Counted from the stretch's first letter, positions 21,606 through 32,829 are shown. The stretch: DNA of 64,000 nt from Leguminivora glycinivorella (GCF_023078275.1 NC_062990.1:6525549-6589548); one strand, 5' to 3'. The notes: generated by a model from the letters alone, not told the origin. Numbers and translations are program-made.

Positions 21606-21991
21606 CACACAGACACTTAGCTTTTTCAGTAATTTGGTAAATGGCGGTTATAAATTTTGTTTTGATCTAATTTGGTCAAAAAATATTCGAGAGAAAACAT
21701 CTAACTGTATTGGATTTAGAATGATATTTAATGCCCTGAATCGTACAAGACTTCACTTACTAACTCTAATATTTTCTTAGGTGTTTTAGGACCAATATTA
21801 GACATTTTTTAAATATCATTAAACCCATGGATGAAAATTGCACAAAATGCATATGCACATCGGATATCACTTTGTTTTTACACAGATATAAATAATTTCT
21901 TCTCGAATATTTTTTTGACTGAACACTGCTTAAAAAGAGAAATACCTAAATTTCGTGCTAAGCAAGTACCTAGGAACGCACAAAATATCAT
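21606..21991. other. No gene seen
   Basis: AT-rich; the open frames spanning it run into the neighbouring microsatellite and are not credible genes. Confidence 0.5.
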
Positions 21992-22265
21992 TTTTAACCC
22001 CCGACGCAAAAACGATATGTTATAAGTTTGACGTGTCTGTCTGTGTGTATGTCTGTCTGTCTGTCTGTTTGTCTGTTTGTCTGTCTGTCTGTCTGTGTGT
22101 GTGTCTGTCTGTGGCATCGTAGCTCTCGAACGGATGAACCGATTTTGATTTAGTTTTTTTGTCTGAAAGCTGAGTTAGTCGGGAGTGTTCTTAGCCATGT
22201 TTTATGAAAATCGGTCCACTATGTCGCGGTCGGGGGTTTTCTCAAAATTTTAATTTTGTGGTTAG
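21992..22265 (+). mobile_element. TCTG-microsatellite repeat (family D), full
   Basis: Complete copy with a long mixed TCTG/TTTG/TGTG tract and the GAACGGATGAACCGATTTTG and GTCGCGGTCGGGGGTTTTC blocks; followed by a GGTTA triplication. Confidence 0.8.
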
Positions 22266-22427
22266 GTTAGGTTAGGTTAGTTATCAATAGTCTAAAAACT
22301 ATGTACAAAAAATAAGTGACATGAATATTGTCGAAACCTCAAAAGTTATCGCTACGCGTCTATGTACTATCAGCCGAAAAAGTGCATGGAAAGCCTAAGG
22401 GTCAATTTTGCATATCAACGTCTGTAG

Positions 22428-22521
22428 CAAGAATGGACTAGTGTATAGATAGAAAACTAGATGGCGTTGAAAGCAAGAATGGAGTAGTGTATAGATAGAA
22501 AATTAGATGGCGTTGTTGACC
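22428..22521 (+). repeat. Two-copy tandem repeat, about 48 bp
   Basis: Two adjacent units share AGCAAGAATGGA, TAGTGTATAGATAGAAAA and TAGATGGCGTTG with few differences. Confidence 0.7.
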
Positions 22522-22782
22522 AAAAAAGGTTAATGTAGGTGAATTTGCTAATAAGTAAAGAAATTCATTAAATTATTACGAGTTTTTATGTTCATTGTCG
22601 TTTAAAATACATTTTTTTATATTTTAATTTCAAACGAGTGTCACTTAGTCACGGTGGGTAAAACCACATTAGGGAGAGGTAGAAATCATTTATAAATTTT
22701 TGTTATGAGTTTTTCTAAATATGCCTTTGTCTTTAAATACTACTAAGTTAATCGTCCAGTGGCGGTGGCACCCTCATTAGTG

Positions 22783-22870
22783 CGTTTTCACATTGTCCAA
22801 TCCGATATCGGATGTAGGACCGATATTCCATACCTTCCGACGTCCGATATCGGATCGGATAATGTAAACT
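22783..22870. mobile_element. MITE, ATCCGATATCGG family
   Basis: Starts GTGCGTTTTCACATTGTCC and ends ATATCGGATCGGATAATGT; shorter than the 133-bp copy at 63463. Confidence 0.65.
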
Positions 22871-23074
22871 GCAGAGAAATTAAACCCTAAAGATCATCGG
22901 TCGACGGCGAGCGGGTCACGTGATGTGTGCTCGCCCGAGCCGGTTCTCCCTCATTGTGCCTCCCCCCCGCCCGCACCAACCAATTACTTTTCTAGCAACC
23001 GTCGTTTCTGAATACATATTTGCTCGTTTTTAATTTTATAATATTTTGTCGGCTTCCAGCCAAACATCATACAA
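22871..23074. other. GC-richer spacer, no gene
   Basis: 22900-22985 is noticeably more GC-rich than its surroundings, but has no open frame of note and no motif that I recognise. Confidence 0.4.
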
Positions 23075-23170
23075 AAAGACATCACACTTAGCGCCACTGC
23101 CAGGATTTGAACTCGGAACACCAAGCGCCCGACCCTTCGTATAACCAGTGCTCTGTTCCCCTAGGCTACC
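23075..23170 (-). mobile_element. tRNA-like SINE head
   Basis: Minus strand shows AACTGGTAGCCTAGGGGAAC followed by a B-box-like GAGTTCAAATCC. The spacing suits a tRNA-derived SINE; the acceptor stem does not look intact. Confidence 0.5.
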
Positions 23171-23580
23171 AGTTGAGTTGACAACCTTGTCGAAAATTTG
23201 CCTTGCATTACTTCAATGCAATCCGTAATCTATGTGGTCTCAGTGGTCTGTTCTCAAACTCTTCTAATGACTACAGGATAAGGTTGAAATTGGCATAATA
23301 ATAATGTTAATGTTATTCTTCCGAAATTTTTTATACCACCGCGATTTTACTTCAGAAAAGTATCTCTTGATTTTTCGTGTTTTTATTACTTGCTGGTTAA
23401 GGTTGAGATTTAAAATAATTTACTTATTTATTGTCTTATTTACTACACTCTAGTTGAGGGTAATATCATTATTACTTTTCAAGTCATTACATTACTAACT
23501 ATTGGAAGTATGGAACAAACATTAAAAAAAAAACAAGTTTCCTTTATTAACGAGTATCCCTGTCTTAATGCTCCACCTGC
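23171..23580. other. No gene seen
   Basis: AT-rich spacer with nothing supportable. Confidence 0.5.
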
Positions 23581-23677
23581 CCCTCTAGCACAACTTGCCT
23601 TGTCGCGCGCGAGTCCATACTTGAAGTCGCGCTTTATGTATGGACTCGCGCGCGACAAGGCAAGTTGTGCTAAAGGG
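23581..23677. repeat. Near-perfect hairpin, 40-bp arms
   Basis: 23581-23620 and 23638-23677 are reverse complements at 39 of 40 positions, with a 17-base loop. Each arm contains CTTGTCGCGCGCGAGTCCAT. It could be a tiny MITE or a source of a strong RNA hairpin. No target duplication is evident. Confidence 0.85.
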
Positions 23678-24066
23678 TCTGATCTCACATAGCTATTATT
23701 TCTAATGTGTGTAAACAAAGTTATCAGACATTGTGATACCTATCAGGGAAAGATTTCTATATTTTTTTTTAGTATAGTTATAGTATATGTTGGTTCTTTC
23801 TCAGTGAGTTACTGAGACATCCCAGTTTAAATAGCTGTAAAATAATAATGTTTTAAAAAGTATATATTATACGTTTATATAAACAAGGTTTTCTATTTTA
23901 GTTTGTTAGTAAATTAACTATAGTTCGTTTCAAACCTCGGGTAGTTCCATGTAACGGGAAAATTTAAGTTACCAATTATTGCATGACACTTCAGGTATTT
24001 TTTATTATTTTTTATGTCTATGATTAAAGTTATTAACTTATATAGGCAATATGAGCATTATACAAT

Positions 24067-24289
24067 ACTAGCTTTTGCCCGCGGCTTCGCTCGAGTTAAA
24101 TTTGAAAATTGAGGAATGCTCCATACTCAATCCATTTTAGGGAAGAGACCGGGGTTGGAAATACACGAAAAGTAGCCTATGTCACTCTGCAACCCTTCAA
24201 CTATCCGTTCCATTTTACCGTGAAAGGCGGAAAAACAAACAGAGACAAACACACTTTCCCATTTATACTTAATATTAGTATGGATGGTA
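24067..24289 (+). mobile_element. Repeat family E, compact copy
   Basis: Runs uninterrupted from CTAGCTTTTGCCCGCGGCTT to TAATATTAGTATGGAT. It provides the reference order for interrupted or truncated copies at 3238, 30327 (minus), 44693 (minus), 54912 (minus) and 59150. Confidence 0.75.
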
Positions 24290-24328
24290 TATCGTTAATA
24301 CGATCGTTTAATTTACTTCATAAAAATC

Positions 24329-24690
24329 ATAAAAATTTTCACCACACCAACGCGAACAAAATACTGACTATAAAACATCAATTTAAATCAAATCCAGCAA
24401 TCTATTCAATATTTATGATTTAAAAATAATTATTTGTAGGTAAGTTCTACCAGCCAGCTCAAGGCATCAAGTTAAAATTTGGAAATTACTTTGCACTCTT
24501 GTGGATAACATGCAATTTTGGTATCCGTTATCCAAGAGCGCAAAGTAATTTCATACAAATTTTAACGATGTCTTGCCTTAGAATTTACTTAAAAATGATG
24601 ATTTTGAATCCTAAATATTGAATAAATTGATGGATTTGATTTAGTTTGATGTTCTATAGTCTGTATTTTGTTCGTGTTGGTGTGGTGAAA
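24329..24690. mobile_element. Fold-back element with nested hairpin
   Basis: Outer arms 24329-24430 and 24590-24690 are diverged reverse complements (TTTCACCACACCAACGCGAA with TTCGTGTTGGTGTGGTGAAA at the edges). Between them a second inverted pair (GAAATTACTTTGCACTCTTG near 24482 with CAAGAGCGCAAAGTAATTTC near 24532) forms an inner hairpin. Confidence 0.7.
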
Positions 24691-25000
24691 AATTTTGTGT
24701 TTCACTCGGTGGCAAAGTTTGTTTAACCTTCGTGCCTTGAAACCCTCGCAACGCTCAAGATTCCACTTTTTGAACCTCTCGCTACGCTCGCGGTTCAATA
24801 TTGGAATCTTTCGCTTGCTCGGGTATCAATATTGGCACGTGCGGTTAAACAACAACTTTGCCCCCTTGGCAAAGTTGGATTCCAATATTAAAACAAAAAA
24901 CAAATAACTATTACACATATATATAAACAACCAGAAATAACTAAACGCTGTTGTTTTCATTATTGTATTTATTTTCATTTATTTTTTACTAATACCTGGA

Positions 25001-25135
25001 GGGCGATTTTTGAATCTCGCATACGGGATTTTGTCACTAAAATACCGGTTGAAAACGGTGACTTGTTTATTATTTTCAGTGACAATTTTCTGAATTCGAA
25101 CGCGTGAGACTCAAAAATAAGCCCGCTGGTCACGA
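25001..25135. mobile_element. MITE, GGGCGATTTTTGAATCTCGC family
   Basis: Imperfect inverted ends (GGGCGATTTTTGAATCTCGC and GCGTGAGACTCAAAAATAAG). A second copy in opposite orientation lies at 51885-52015. Confidence 0.7.
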
Positions 25136-25992
25136 TAATGTTCACTTTTATAATTGCCTAAAACCTTATACAAAGTATTAAAAAATACGACAACGGCAAA
25201 ATAAGGTATACAGCATTATCTTCAGAGAATAACTGCAATTACACATTTTATTTTACCCTAAAAGTTCTTATCTTAAAAACAAGATATATTAAGTTATTTA
25301 TTTACTTCTAAATAACAGCCTAGATTAATAATCTAATACCTCGGGTGTTGACATGTGTAGGTAAATAAATTACAAATATCTTTCTAATATGTATAAAATT
25401 TCCACCATTTAACCTTACTGTTTGAGCAGTGGTTTAAAACTTTATTTTGGGTGTTAACTATATTATTAACCGCTATTTTTATAACATATTAAATGGTCTA
25501 ATTTACAGCCGGATGGCAAATTACCCAACATTTTATTAAGGTTTAGGCTTAAGTTGCATTTCCGATCGGAAAAGGATTGAAGCCTCACCCCAATTAAAAA
25601 TGTAGGTATTGTAGGTAATATGTGAAATAAAGGAGAACTAAGATTGTTAATTTTTCATTATTTCCAGCATAAATAATTTTTAGTGAATGAATCACATTAA
25701 ACATAAATTTAAAAAAGCACCTTTATAAATCCTTTCACCTGTACGGTAAAACGAGAGTGGATTACAGGACTGGTAGGCAATTACCTACTTAATTACCACT
25801 TATTAATAAATTGTGTCAAGTTTGAAATTATTATCACTAACTCCAATATAGTCTTGTTATCAAATAATCAAAGGTAATATTTTTTACTTACGTGTTCAAT
25901 AGAAAAATAATGTAATTTTTACATATTAATATAGGCATATAAAGTATTATAATGTTATTTATACACTTATTTGACACACACTGTTGCATCGA
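25136..25992. other. No gene; 3' flank of the Tc1-like element
   Basis: AT-rich. I looked for terminal inverted repeats matching the sequence upstream of the transposase start and found none that I could support. Confidence 0.45.
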
Positions 25993-27169
25993 TTAACAGT
26001 CTTTGTTATACCTACAGGCTTGACCTGGCCAAATGATTATGTCACTAATATTTGGTATAACCCCTTCCTTGTCAATTACATCTTGCAAACGGGAACGCAT
26101 AGATGCGACAAGATTTTGACAAAAATCTGACCCGCGAATGTTTTCCCATATTTGCAAACAATGAGCTTCTAATGCTTCGGGGTTCGCTCATTGACGTTAT
26201 CCCAGCGCTGGACCATAACACCCCAGACATTCTCAATTGGATTTAAATCGGGCGACCTAGCAGGCCACGGAATAACTTTTACTTCATTTTTATTTTGCTC
26301 CAACCACCTCTTCACAGTATGCGAATTATGAATAGGGCAATTGTCCTGCACTAACGTTATCTGTGTCATTTCGTCTTCAGGATATACGTTTCGAACAGTA
26401 GGTAATAACGTTTCCTCTAGCACTTCCACATATGTTTCGCTATTCGCTCGATTGGGAATCCTGACGAGCTCCCCGGCCCTGCTGCACTCATCCAGCCCCA
26501 CATGTCCACCGAAATACGGCCCGACTCCATGTTAGGCACGACATTGTTGGTATCGTACCGAGTATTATTTCTGCGCCATAAATGAAGACGGCCATGTTGA
26601 CTTGATCTGAAAGACTTTTCGTCAGTGAAGATAACATTACTCCAGTCGTAGTCTAAGTGATCCTTCGCAAATTGTAATCTTGCCGTTTTGTGTCTGTCTG
26701 TGAGAAGAGGCTTAACAGCAGGCCTGCGATTGTGCAAGCCTTCACTGTGAAGAACTCGACGAACCGTGTCCGCACAAGTGCCAAATAAACGGGCATAGTG
26801 GCTTGTCGGTTTGAAACCATTTTCCTCATATTCTCTCACCATAAGCTGACGTTGTGAGGCGTCTATAAGGTTCGGTCTGCCAGACCTCTGGCGGTGTGAC
26901 AGCGACCCTTCCATTTGGAAACGTTGTATCCACAAACTAGCAGTTTTCCACTGTAACAATTTATAAACACGTAATTAAACATAAATTATAACCATATTTT
27001 GTATAGCATTCCAACTTATTTATTGTCTAAAACCAATTGGTAAGGAAATAATAAAACTACTTACATTCACACCGGTTTCTCTAGCTATCTCTGAAATGTT
27101 TCTCCCTTCTTCGTGCAACGCAATTATTTGCGATCTTTTGACTACGTCAATATTATTATGCGAACTCAT
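25993..27169 (-). pseudogene. Tc1/mariner-like transposase, DD36E, intron, two frameshifts
   Basis: Minus-strand gene for a cut-and-paste transposase of about 354 residues. Exon 1 (27065-27169) starts MSSHNN and holds a helix-turn-helix (RNISEIARETGVN). A likely intron, 26951-27064, has donor GTAAGT and acceptor TTGTTACAG, 114 bp, phase 0, with stops inside. Exon 2 (25993-26950) gives WIQRF, SGRP, then the DDE triad: D145 (FTDEKS), D238 (VQDN) and E275 (NPIENVWG), with 36 residues between the last two. Single-base losses near 26478 (within AGxGELVRI) and near 26180 (after NERTP) break the frame; similarity continues past both to TAA at 25993. So it is inactive but little decayed. No TIRs found. 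Confidence 0.85.
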
Positions 27170-27585
27170 AGTTAAATAAAAAAAGGCACAAAGAAAGCAA
27201 AGAACAGGATACCCAGACACAGAAATGAACTGAATGAGTTATACGTGAATTGTAAGGTAGGTAATTAGTAACGACTCGAATAAGACGGAAATGTCTATCT
27301 ACCCTCAGTACCCTTACACGTTTTTTTTTTCTCAATACAAAAAATAACGAAATGTATCGAAAAACTTATAGTTATAAAAAATATTATTATCAATCTAATT
27401 TGAATTATAATAAAATTAAATTATCATCATGCTGTAACTTAAGTTTTACTTTATTGCATAGAATTGTTCTTATTTGCCCTCTCTCTTCCACTCATAGCAA
27501 GTCGTGCATCGTGCTGTTGCGGACAAAGTTCGTATTTGTTGATGTTGACACAACCAGGGACTAATTTCGTAGGCTTTTTCAATTG
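27170..27585. other. No gene; 5' flank of the transposase
   Basis: AT-rich. It may include the element's 5' UTR and terminus, but no inverted repeat is recognisable. Confidence 0.4.
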
Positions 27586-27587
27586 GT

Positions 27588-27665
27588 CATTTGGTGAGGA
27601 GGTTTGATGCATGGATTTCTATGCAGGAGGTTCCCAGTTCGAATCCTAGCCGGCGACTATGGAAA
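27588..27665 (+). mobile_element. tRNA-like SINE head
   Basis: GGTCATTTGGTGAGGAGG (A-box position) and CCCAGTTCGAATCCTAGCC (B box). Not a convincing cloverleaf, so a SINE relic is favoured. Confidence 0.45.
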
Positions 27666-27971
27666 TTTGTGTTTTGGAATTATTTTAAATTCTGAATGGT
27701 TGGTGATGTAAAATGATGGCAGATGTTAAGAATAATTAGTAATTACTTTCCAACGAAAAAGTAACAAAAACTACAAAAAGTAAAAATAAATATAAAATTG
27801 AACGAACAGTTCGAATCGTAGGTAGGTAACTTTTTGCGTCAATTTCGTTTTCAACGCCATCTAGTGAGCTGGAAAAAAACCAACAAGGTTTTTTGGAAGC
27901 TACGTTGCGTTCGTTTAACGTGCACGCCAATTTTGTTTAGAGTTCGCCATCCACTTTTGCGGCTGATAGTA
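27666..27971. other. No gene seen
   Basis: No supportable feature apart from an AACGCCATCTAG word also common elsewhere in the window. Confidence 0.45.
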
Positions 27972-28107
27972 CAGTCAACCAATTGGAACCCTAGGCCACT
28001 CTACAACCATGTCAAAATGACAAGCAGTAAGAGATTTCTTACAATCTGATTTATAACGTCACTATGACATAGTTCTACAGTGGCCTAGGGTTCCAATTGG
28101 TTGACTG
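27972..28107 (+). mobile_element. 136-bp MITE with TA target duplication
   Basis: Inverted ends CAGTCAACCAATTGGAACCC... of about 28 bp with TA on both sides (27970-27971 and 28108-28109). Matched by an equally long inverted copy at 32609-32744. TA targeting and CAGT ends suit Tc1/mariner-type mobilisation. Confidence 0.85.
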
Positions 28108-28248
28108 TACACAGACATGGAAATGATGCGCGTGTATTGCGCAATAGGAGCAGCCATCTACAAGTGTGTGTGTTCATGAACAAGCGACAGGCGTATTCAA
28201 TACAAATCGGCCCACATATCCGATCTCCTTCCTTTGTATATCTATTTT

Positions 28249-28530
28249 GACGACCGGTCTGGCCTAGCGCGTAGTGACCCTGCCTGATAAGCCGCGGTCC
28301 CGGGTTCGAATCCCGGTAAGGGCATTTATTTGTATGATGACTTGATGAGCACAGATATTTGTTCCTGAGTCATGGATGTTTTCTATGTATATAAGTAATT
28401 GTATAAGTATTATGTATAATAATATCGTTGTCTGAGTACCCACAACACAAGCCTTCTTGAGCTTACCGTGGGACTCAGTCAATCTGTGTAAGAATGTCCT
28501 ATAATATTTATTTATTTTATTATTTATTGG
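28249..28530 (+). mobile_element. SINE family A, full length
   Basis: Starts GACGACCGGTCTGGCC and has the B box GGTTCGAATCC, the conserved body and an ATTTATTTAT tail. Confidence 0.85.
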
Positions 28531-28754
28531 TGCTCCCATACTGGGCATGGTATGACAGGGACAGCGCACAACACACCATCGCACTGTCCCTGTCACACCA
28601 CCATATGATCAAGACCATACCAAGATTTGAAATTCGAATCGGGTTGTGTCGTGTAAACATTCTGCTAAGCATTATCTTCGACATTTTATTTTATTAAGAT
28701 TGTCAGTTTATTAAATTCACTTGGTGATTTTACGGGATATTTTTACATACATAC

Positions 28755-28900
28755 ATATAATCACGCCTGTTTCCCAGAGGGGTAGGCAGAGATCACGGAT
28801 TTCCATTTACTACGATCCTGACAAATCACTTTCGCTTCACACACTTTCATAACGTTTCTCATACACGCTCGTCGGTTTCGAGTACTTCTGACCTGGCCTT
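28755..28900 (-). mobile_element. SINE-like repeat sharing the family C end
   Basis: ATCACGCCTGTTTCCCAGAG and GGGGTAGGCAGAG match the terminal part of family C, but the body (CAAATCACTTTCGCTTCACA) differs. It may be a related family using the same 3' end. Confidence 0.45.
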
Positions 28901-29003
28901 TTATATATATTTTTATCGCATTTAATTTATAATATCCAGAATGAGTAGGTAGAATGCAGAATATTAATCAATACCATGATTTTTAAGTAATTATCGATAT
29001 TTT

Positions 29004-29330
29004 TATCACCATCCTCCTTGCGTTATCCTGGCATTTGCCACAGTTCATAGGAGCCTGGGGTCCGCTTTGACAACTAATCGCAAGATTTGGCGTAGGCACT
29101 AGTTTTACGAAAGCGACTGCCATTCTGACCTTCCAACCCGAAGGGTAACTAGACCTTATTGGAATTAGTCCGGTTTCCTCACGATGTTTTCCTTCACCGA
29201 AAAGCGACTGGCAAATATCAAATGACATTTCGCACATAAGTTCCGAAAAACTCATTGGTGCGAGCCGGGGTTCGAACCAGCGACCTCCGGAACGAAAGTC
29301 GCACGCACTTACCGCTAGGCTACCAGCGCT
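29004..29330 (-). mobile_element. SINE family B, full length
   Basis: Minus strand: tRNA-like head (GGTAGCCTAGCGGTAAGTGC; B box GGTTCGAACC), then the body TTTTCGGTGAAGGAAAACAT, ending in GGATGGTGAT. Confidence 0.85.
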
Positions 29331-29477
29331 TATCTATATATATTATGATATTTTTCTCATTATATGGATTTTAATAGGTAAAAAGGAAAGAATTTAAATA
29401 AAACCACATGGTAAACTGTCTTCGTAACTTATGGACGCCTTCATGCTTGCGCGTTGCGGACGATAATACCTATTGTC

Positions 29478-29985
29478 AGATATCGGATTCCGTGGGGCGA
29501 AGCTTCTTGACAGCTAGGGACTTCCTATATCGATAAACTTATTTATCGATACTAGTTCTAAATACTAGTGATCACATAAAAGTTTGCTTATAAAATATAT
29601 TTTTTATTAAAAGAGTATGCGCGTGTGACACTGTTTGAGTTGCAGGCGTCCATAGGTTACGGTAATCGCTTTCCACCGCACCGGACCGTATGCTTGGTTG
29701 CCACTGACGTAGTATAAAAAAACATTATGTAATAAAATAAGAACTCAATTTTCTTCTTCTTTTTTGAAAACGTTTTTAAAAGTTTACTCGTCACAATTTA
29801 TTTCGACGCTATTTATTGTAGACGCTATGTATGAATTTCATACTGGTCTTCAGAACAATAGTTACAAAAAACACACACAATGTTGGGGGCGGTCACTAGT
29901 ATATAGAACTAGTATCGATAAATGAGTTTATCGATATAGGAAATCCCTAGCTGTCAAGAAGTTTCGCCCCACGGAATCCGATGTC
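29478..29985. mobile_element. Fold-back element with LINE-tail insertion
   Basis: Arms 29478-29570 and 29893-29985 are reverse complements with few mismatches (CGGATTCCGTGGGGCGAAGC and its partner). A LINE 3' tail (29630-29715) sits between them. Confidence 0.75.
29630..29715 (+). mobile_element. LINE 3'-tail fragment
   Basis: GAGTTGCAGGCGTCCATAGG through GCCACTGACGTAGTATAAAA, as at 58500-58600. Lies within the fold-back element. Confidence 0.6.
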
Positions 29986-30099
29986 TGCCTATTATAATTA
30001 TAACCTATTTGTACTATGAAAATCGTACTCACCGATTTCATTTCTAATGTGAACACTGTATACGTCTATAGACTGCAGTGCTTGATTAATAAAGCTACT

Positions 30100-30180
30100 T
30101 AAGGCAGCATTCTCGCCCAAATAATAAGCCTTGCGATACAACGACGAAATGCTGCTAGTGTGACTTACATGTTTGGTTTA
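30100..30180 (+). pseudogene. LINE ORF2 C-terminal scrap
   Basis: Translates to a decayed LAQ-IISLAIQRRNAAS, the same conserved peptide as at 5312-5500 and 63409-63700. Too short to say more. Confidence 0.45.
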
Positions 30181-30326
30181 TCTGTTAGTGTAAGTTGGTT
30201 CATAATAAATGAAATAAATGAAAGTGTCTACGACACCATGCTTAAGGAGATTACGTAGTTTTTAATATGTTTAGTTTACTTATTTTTAGATTAAGGTTAG
30301 TATTCATAATCCATAATAATATTATA

Positions 30327-30488
30327 AATGGAAAAGTGTGTGTCTGTTTGTTTGTCCGTCTTTCACGGCAAAACGGAGCGACGAATTGACGTGATTTTTT
30401 TAAGAGGAGATAACTGAAGGGATGGAGAGTGACGTAGGTTACTTTTTGTCTCTTTCTAACGCGAGCGAAGCCGCGGGCAAAAGCTAGT
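30327..30488 (-). mobile_element. Repeat family E, internally shortened
   Basis: Minus-strand copy, ends GAAGCCGCGGGCAAAAGCTA; contains CACGGCAAAACGGAGCGACG and CTGAAGGGATGGAGAGTGAC. Confidence 0.7.
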
Positions 30489-30700
30489 AAAAAGATAAAT
30501 AGACCTCTATGTCATATCATTAAACTTAATGTCATCCTGTTATAAATGTTACAATTATAACGACTGCTTGTTAACGATGGCTATCTCCAGGTAAAGTGAG
30601 TTATTAAGTGATTACAAGTATACAAACAACTTATAAAATAGGGTTCTAAGAACCAGTATATAGTGTGCTTGGAACCGGATAGTTAGCTGATAATATTAAA

Positions 30701-30957
30701 ATAAATAATAAATAAATATTATAGGACATTCTTACACGGATTGACTGAGGCCCACGGTAAGGTCAAGAAGGCTTGTGGTGTGGGTACTCAGACAACGATA
30801 TATATAATATATAAATACTTATATACATAGAAAACATCCATGACTCAGGAACAAATATCTGTGTTCATCACACAAATAAATGCCCTTACCGGGATTCGAA
30901 TCCGGGACCGCGGCGCAGCAGGCAGGGTCGCTACCGACTGCGCCAGATCGGTCGTCA
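30701..30957 (-). mobile_element. SINE family A
   Basis: Minus-strand full-length copy; tail AATAAATAAATATTATAGGA, head with GGGATTCGAATCC (B box). Confidence 0.85.
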
Positions 30958-31104
30958 GAAATATACAAAATATATATATATATATATATAGAATATTAAC
31001 TTCGTATTTATACTTAGTAAGGTAAAAGCACCAGCCTAACTTATTTTTTTATGAATTTTTTAAACATGGTCTAAAAAAACGCTTTAAAATTTGATTTTAG
31101 TGAA

Positions 31105-31338
31105 GGCCTCTCGCTCGTTTTTGCCCAGAACATGCAAGTTGTGGAATGAGCTACCTACTGAGGTGTTCCCCTTGCGCTATGACATGGGGTTCTTCAAGAA
31201 GCAGGTATTTAGGGTTCTCAAAGGTCGGCAACGTATAAGTGACTTCCTGATGTTGCTTATGTCCATGGGCGGCGATGACTGCTTCTTATCAGGCGGCTCG
31301 TCTGCTCGTTTGCTGCCTATTTTATAAAAAAAAGGAGG
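31105..31338 (+). pseudogene. LINE ORF2 extreme C-terminus and 3' end
   Basis: Encodes SRSFLPRTCKLWNELPTEVF and FKKQVFRVLKGRQR, typical of the end of a CR1/Jockey-type LINE reverse-transcriptase protein, followed by a short 3' UTR (ATGGGCGGCGATGACTGC) and poly(A). 5' truncated at GGCCTCTCGCTC, the same point as the copy at 41652-41896. Confidence 0.7.
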
Positions 31339-31386
31339 TATGAGATCGACATATTTGTTTACCTTTTGAGTTTTCTAAAAATTCAA

Positions 31387-31640
31387 GAGTTTGTAATTTT
31401 AAAGTAATTAAAACAAAAGTTATGACCAGAAAACCAGTTTTTGACCCTAAAATTGTCCATTTTTGATGGCAAATATCACAGAAACAATGAGCTGTGAACT
31501 TCAAGAGAGAAAATTCAAGAGAGTTTGTAATTTTAAAGTAATTAAAACAAAAGTTATGACCAGAAAACCAGTTTTTGACCCTAAAATTGTCCATTTTTGA
31601 TGGCAAATATCAAAGAAACAATGAGCTGTGAACTTATTAT
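31387..31640 (+). repeat. Two-copy tandem duplication, 134-bp unit
   Basis: The word GAGTTTGTAATTTTAAAG starts at 31387 and again at 31521. The two units are almost identical through CAATGAGCTGTGAACTT. This looks like a recent local duplication of non-coding sequence. Confidence 0.9.
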
Positions 31641-31900
31641 GAGATATTATTTTGTTTAAAGACGATGCTGTTAATATGATAGGCTTTAGAAACTATCATA
31701 ACATCAATGGATTCAAATCGAAGGTCATTGGCGCAGGGAACGCCCTTAATCAGTACATATTTTGCATATAGTAGTAGTAGTAGTAGTAGTAGTAATCACT
31801 TTATTGTGTACAACAGTTTATATACAATTTGTAGGAATAGAGATACAAAGGCGAGCTTATCCCTATAAGGGATCTCTTCCAGCTAACCTATCCTTACCTA
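31641..31900 (-). mobile_element. LINE 3' end (minus) with (TAG)n
   Basis: 31757-31792 is a (TAG)n run. The following sequence, read on the minus strand, has GGGATAAGCTCGCCTTTGTA and CACAATAAAGTG, a LINE 3' UTR with a polyadenylation signal also present at 60488-60590 (plus). Nothing is supportable in 31641-31756. Confidence 0.55.
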
Positions 31901-32152
31901 CCTTATTAAATCGCGTATAAGTAATATTTACACTAGATATGGCGATACTTTTCCGATACTTTACTCGCTTATATCGAAACTTTAAAGGGCTTGAAATGTG
32001 TACCATAAATATAAGTGTGTTAGAAAAAGTACAATTGACTCTACTAAATAAGTGTCAAAACTATGACATGTCAATCTCATTATAGAACACACAAAGCCCG
32101 TTTCTCAACAGCAATAAAATTGATGTAACATCTATCGCAGGTGTATGGTATT
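31901..32152. other. No gene seen
   Basis: AT-rich, no feature. Confidence 0.45.
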
Positions 32153-32357
32153 TTTTAACCCCCGACGCAAAAACGACAGGTTGTTATAAATTTGACGTGT
32201 CTGTCTGTCTGTCTGTCTATCTGTGTGCTCCCGAACGGATGAACCGATTTAGACTTTGTTTTTTTTTTGTTTGAAAGCCGAGTTAATCGGGAGTGTTCTT
32301 AGTCATGTTTCATGAAAATCGGTCCTCTATGTCGGCGGTTTTTTTTAAATTTTAATT
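32153..32357 (+). mobile_element. TCTG-microsatellite repeat (family D)
   Basis: Short-microsatellite copy: AACCCCCGACGCAAAAACGA, four TCTG units, CCGAACGGATGAACCGATTT, then the decayed right end. Confidence 0.75.
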
Positions 32358-32608
32358 AAAAAAAAACGTATTTAGAAAAAACTAACTATGCTATTCTGTT
32401 TCCTATAATGGACCTAACTATATGCCGAAGTTAACGGAGTTCAATAAAAATACGGTGTATAATGCACGGGAAATAACGATAAATCGATAATCCTTATCGT
32501 TATTCATATGCCATGTAACGCCGGGGGTCTCATACTTGATTAATTGTGGGCGCACTGATGAATAGATACGATCATCCAGTGTATCAAGCTTCAAGCGGAA
32601 GGATTGTA

Positions 32609-32744
32609 CAGTCAACCAATTGGAACCCTAGGCCACTGTAGAACTATGTCACAGTGACGTTATAAATCAGATTGTAAGAAATCTCTTACTGCTTGTCATT
32701 TTGAAATGGTTGTAGAGTGGCCTAGGGTTCCAATTGGTTGACTG
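32609..32744 (-). mobile_element. 136-bp MITE with TA target duplication
   Basis: Reverse-oriented partner of 27972-28107, same length and very similar throughout, flanked by TA. It inserted into AT-rich unannotated sequence. Confidence 0.85.
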
Positions 32745-32829
32745 TACCTAAGATATAGTATAATTTATAGGAAAGTTGCAAAATTACTTAATAAGCAATA
32801 ATCGTTGGAAAATAATCATTAACTTCTAA

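Noticed and set aside
25700..27350. Terminal inverted repeats for the Tc1-like element
   Set aside because: Words such as AATTACCTAC appear on both sides, but I could not align a convincing pair with TA flanks, so no boundaries are claimed.
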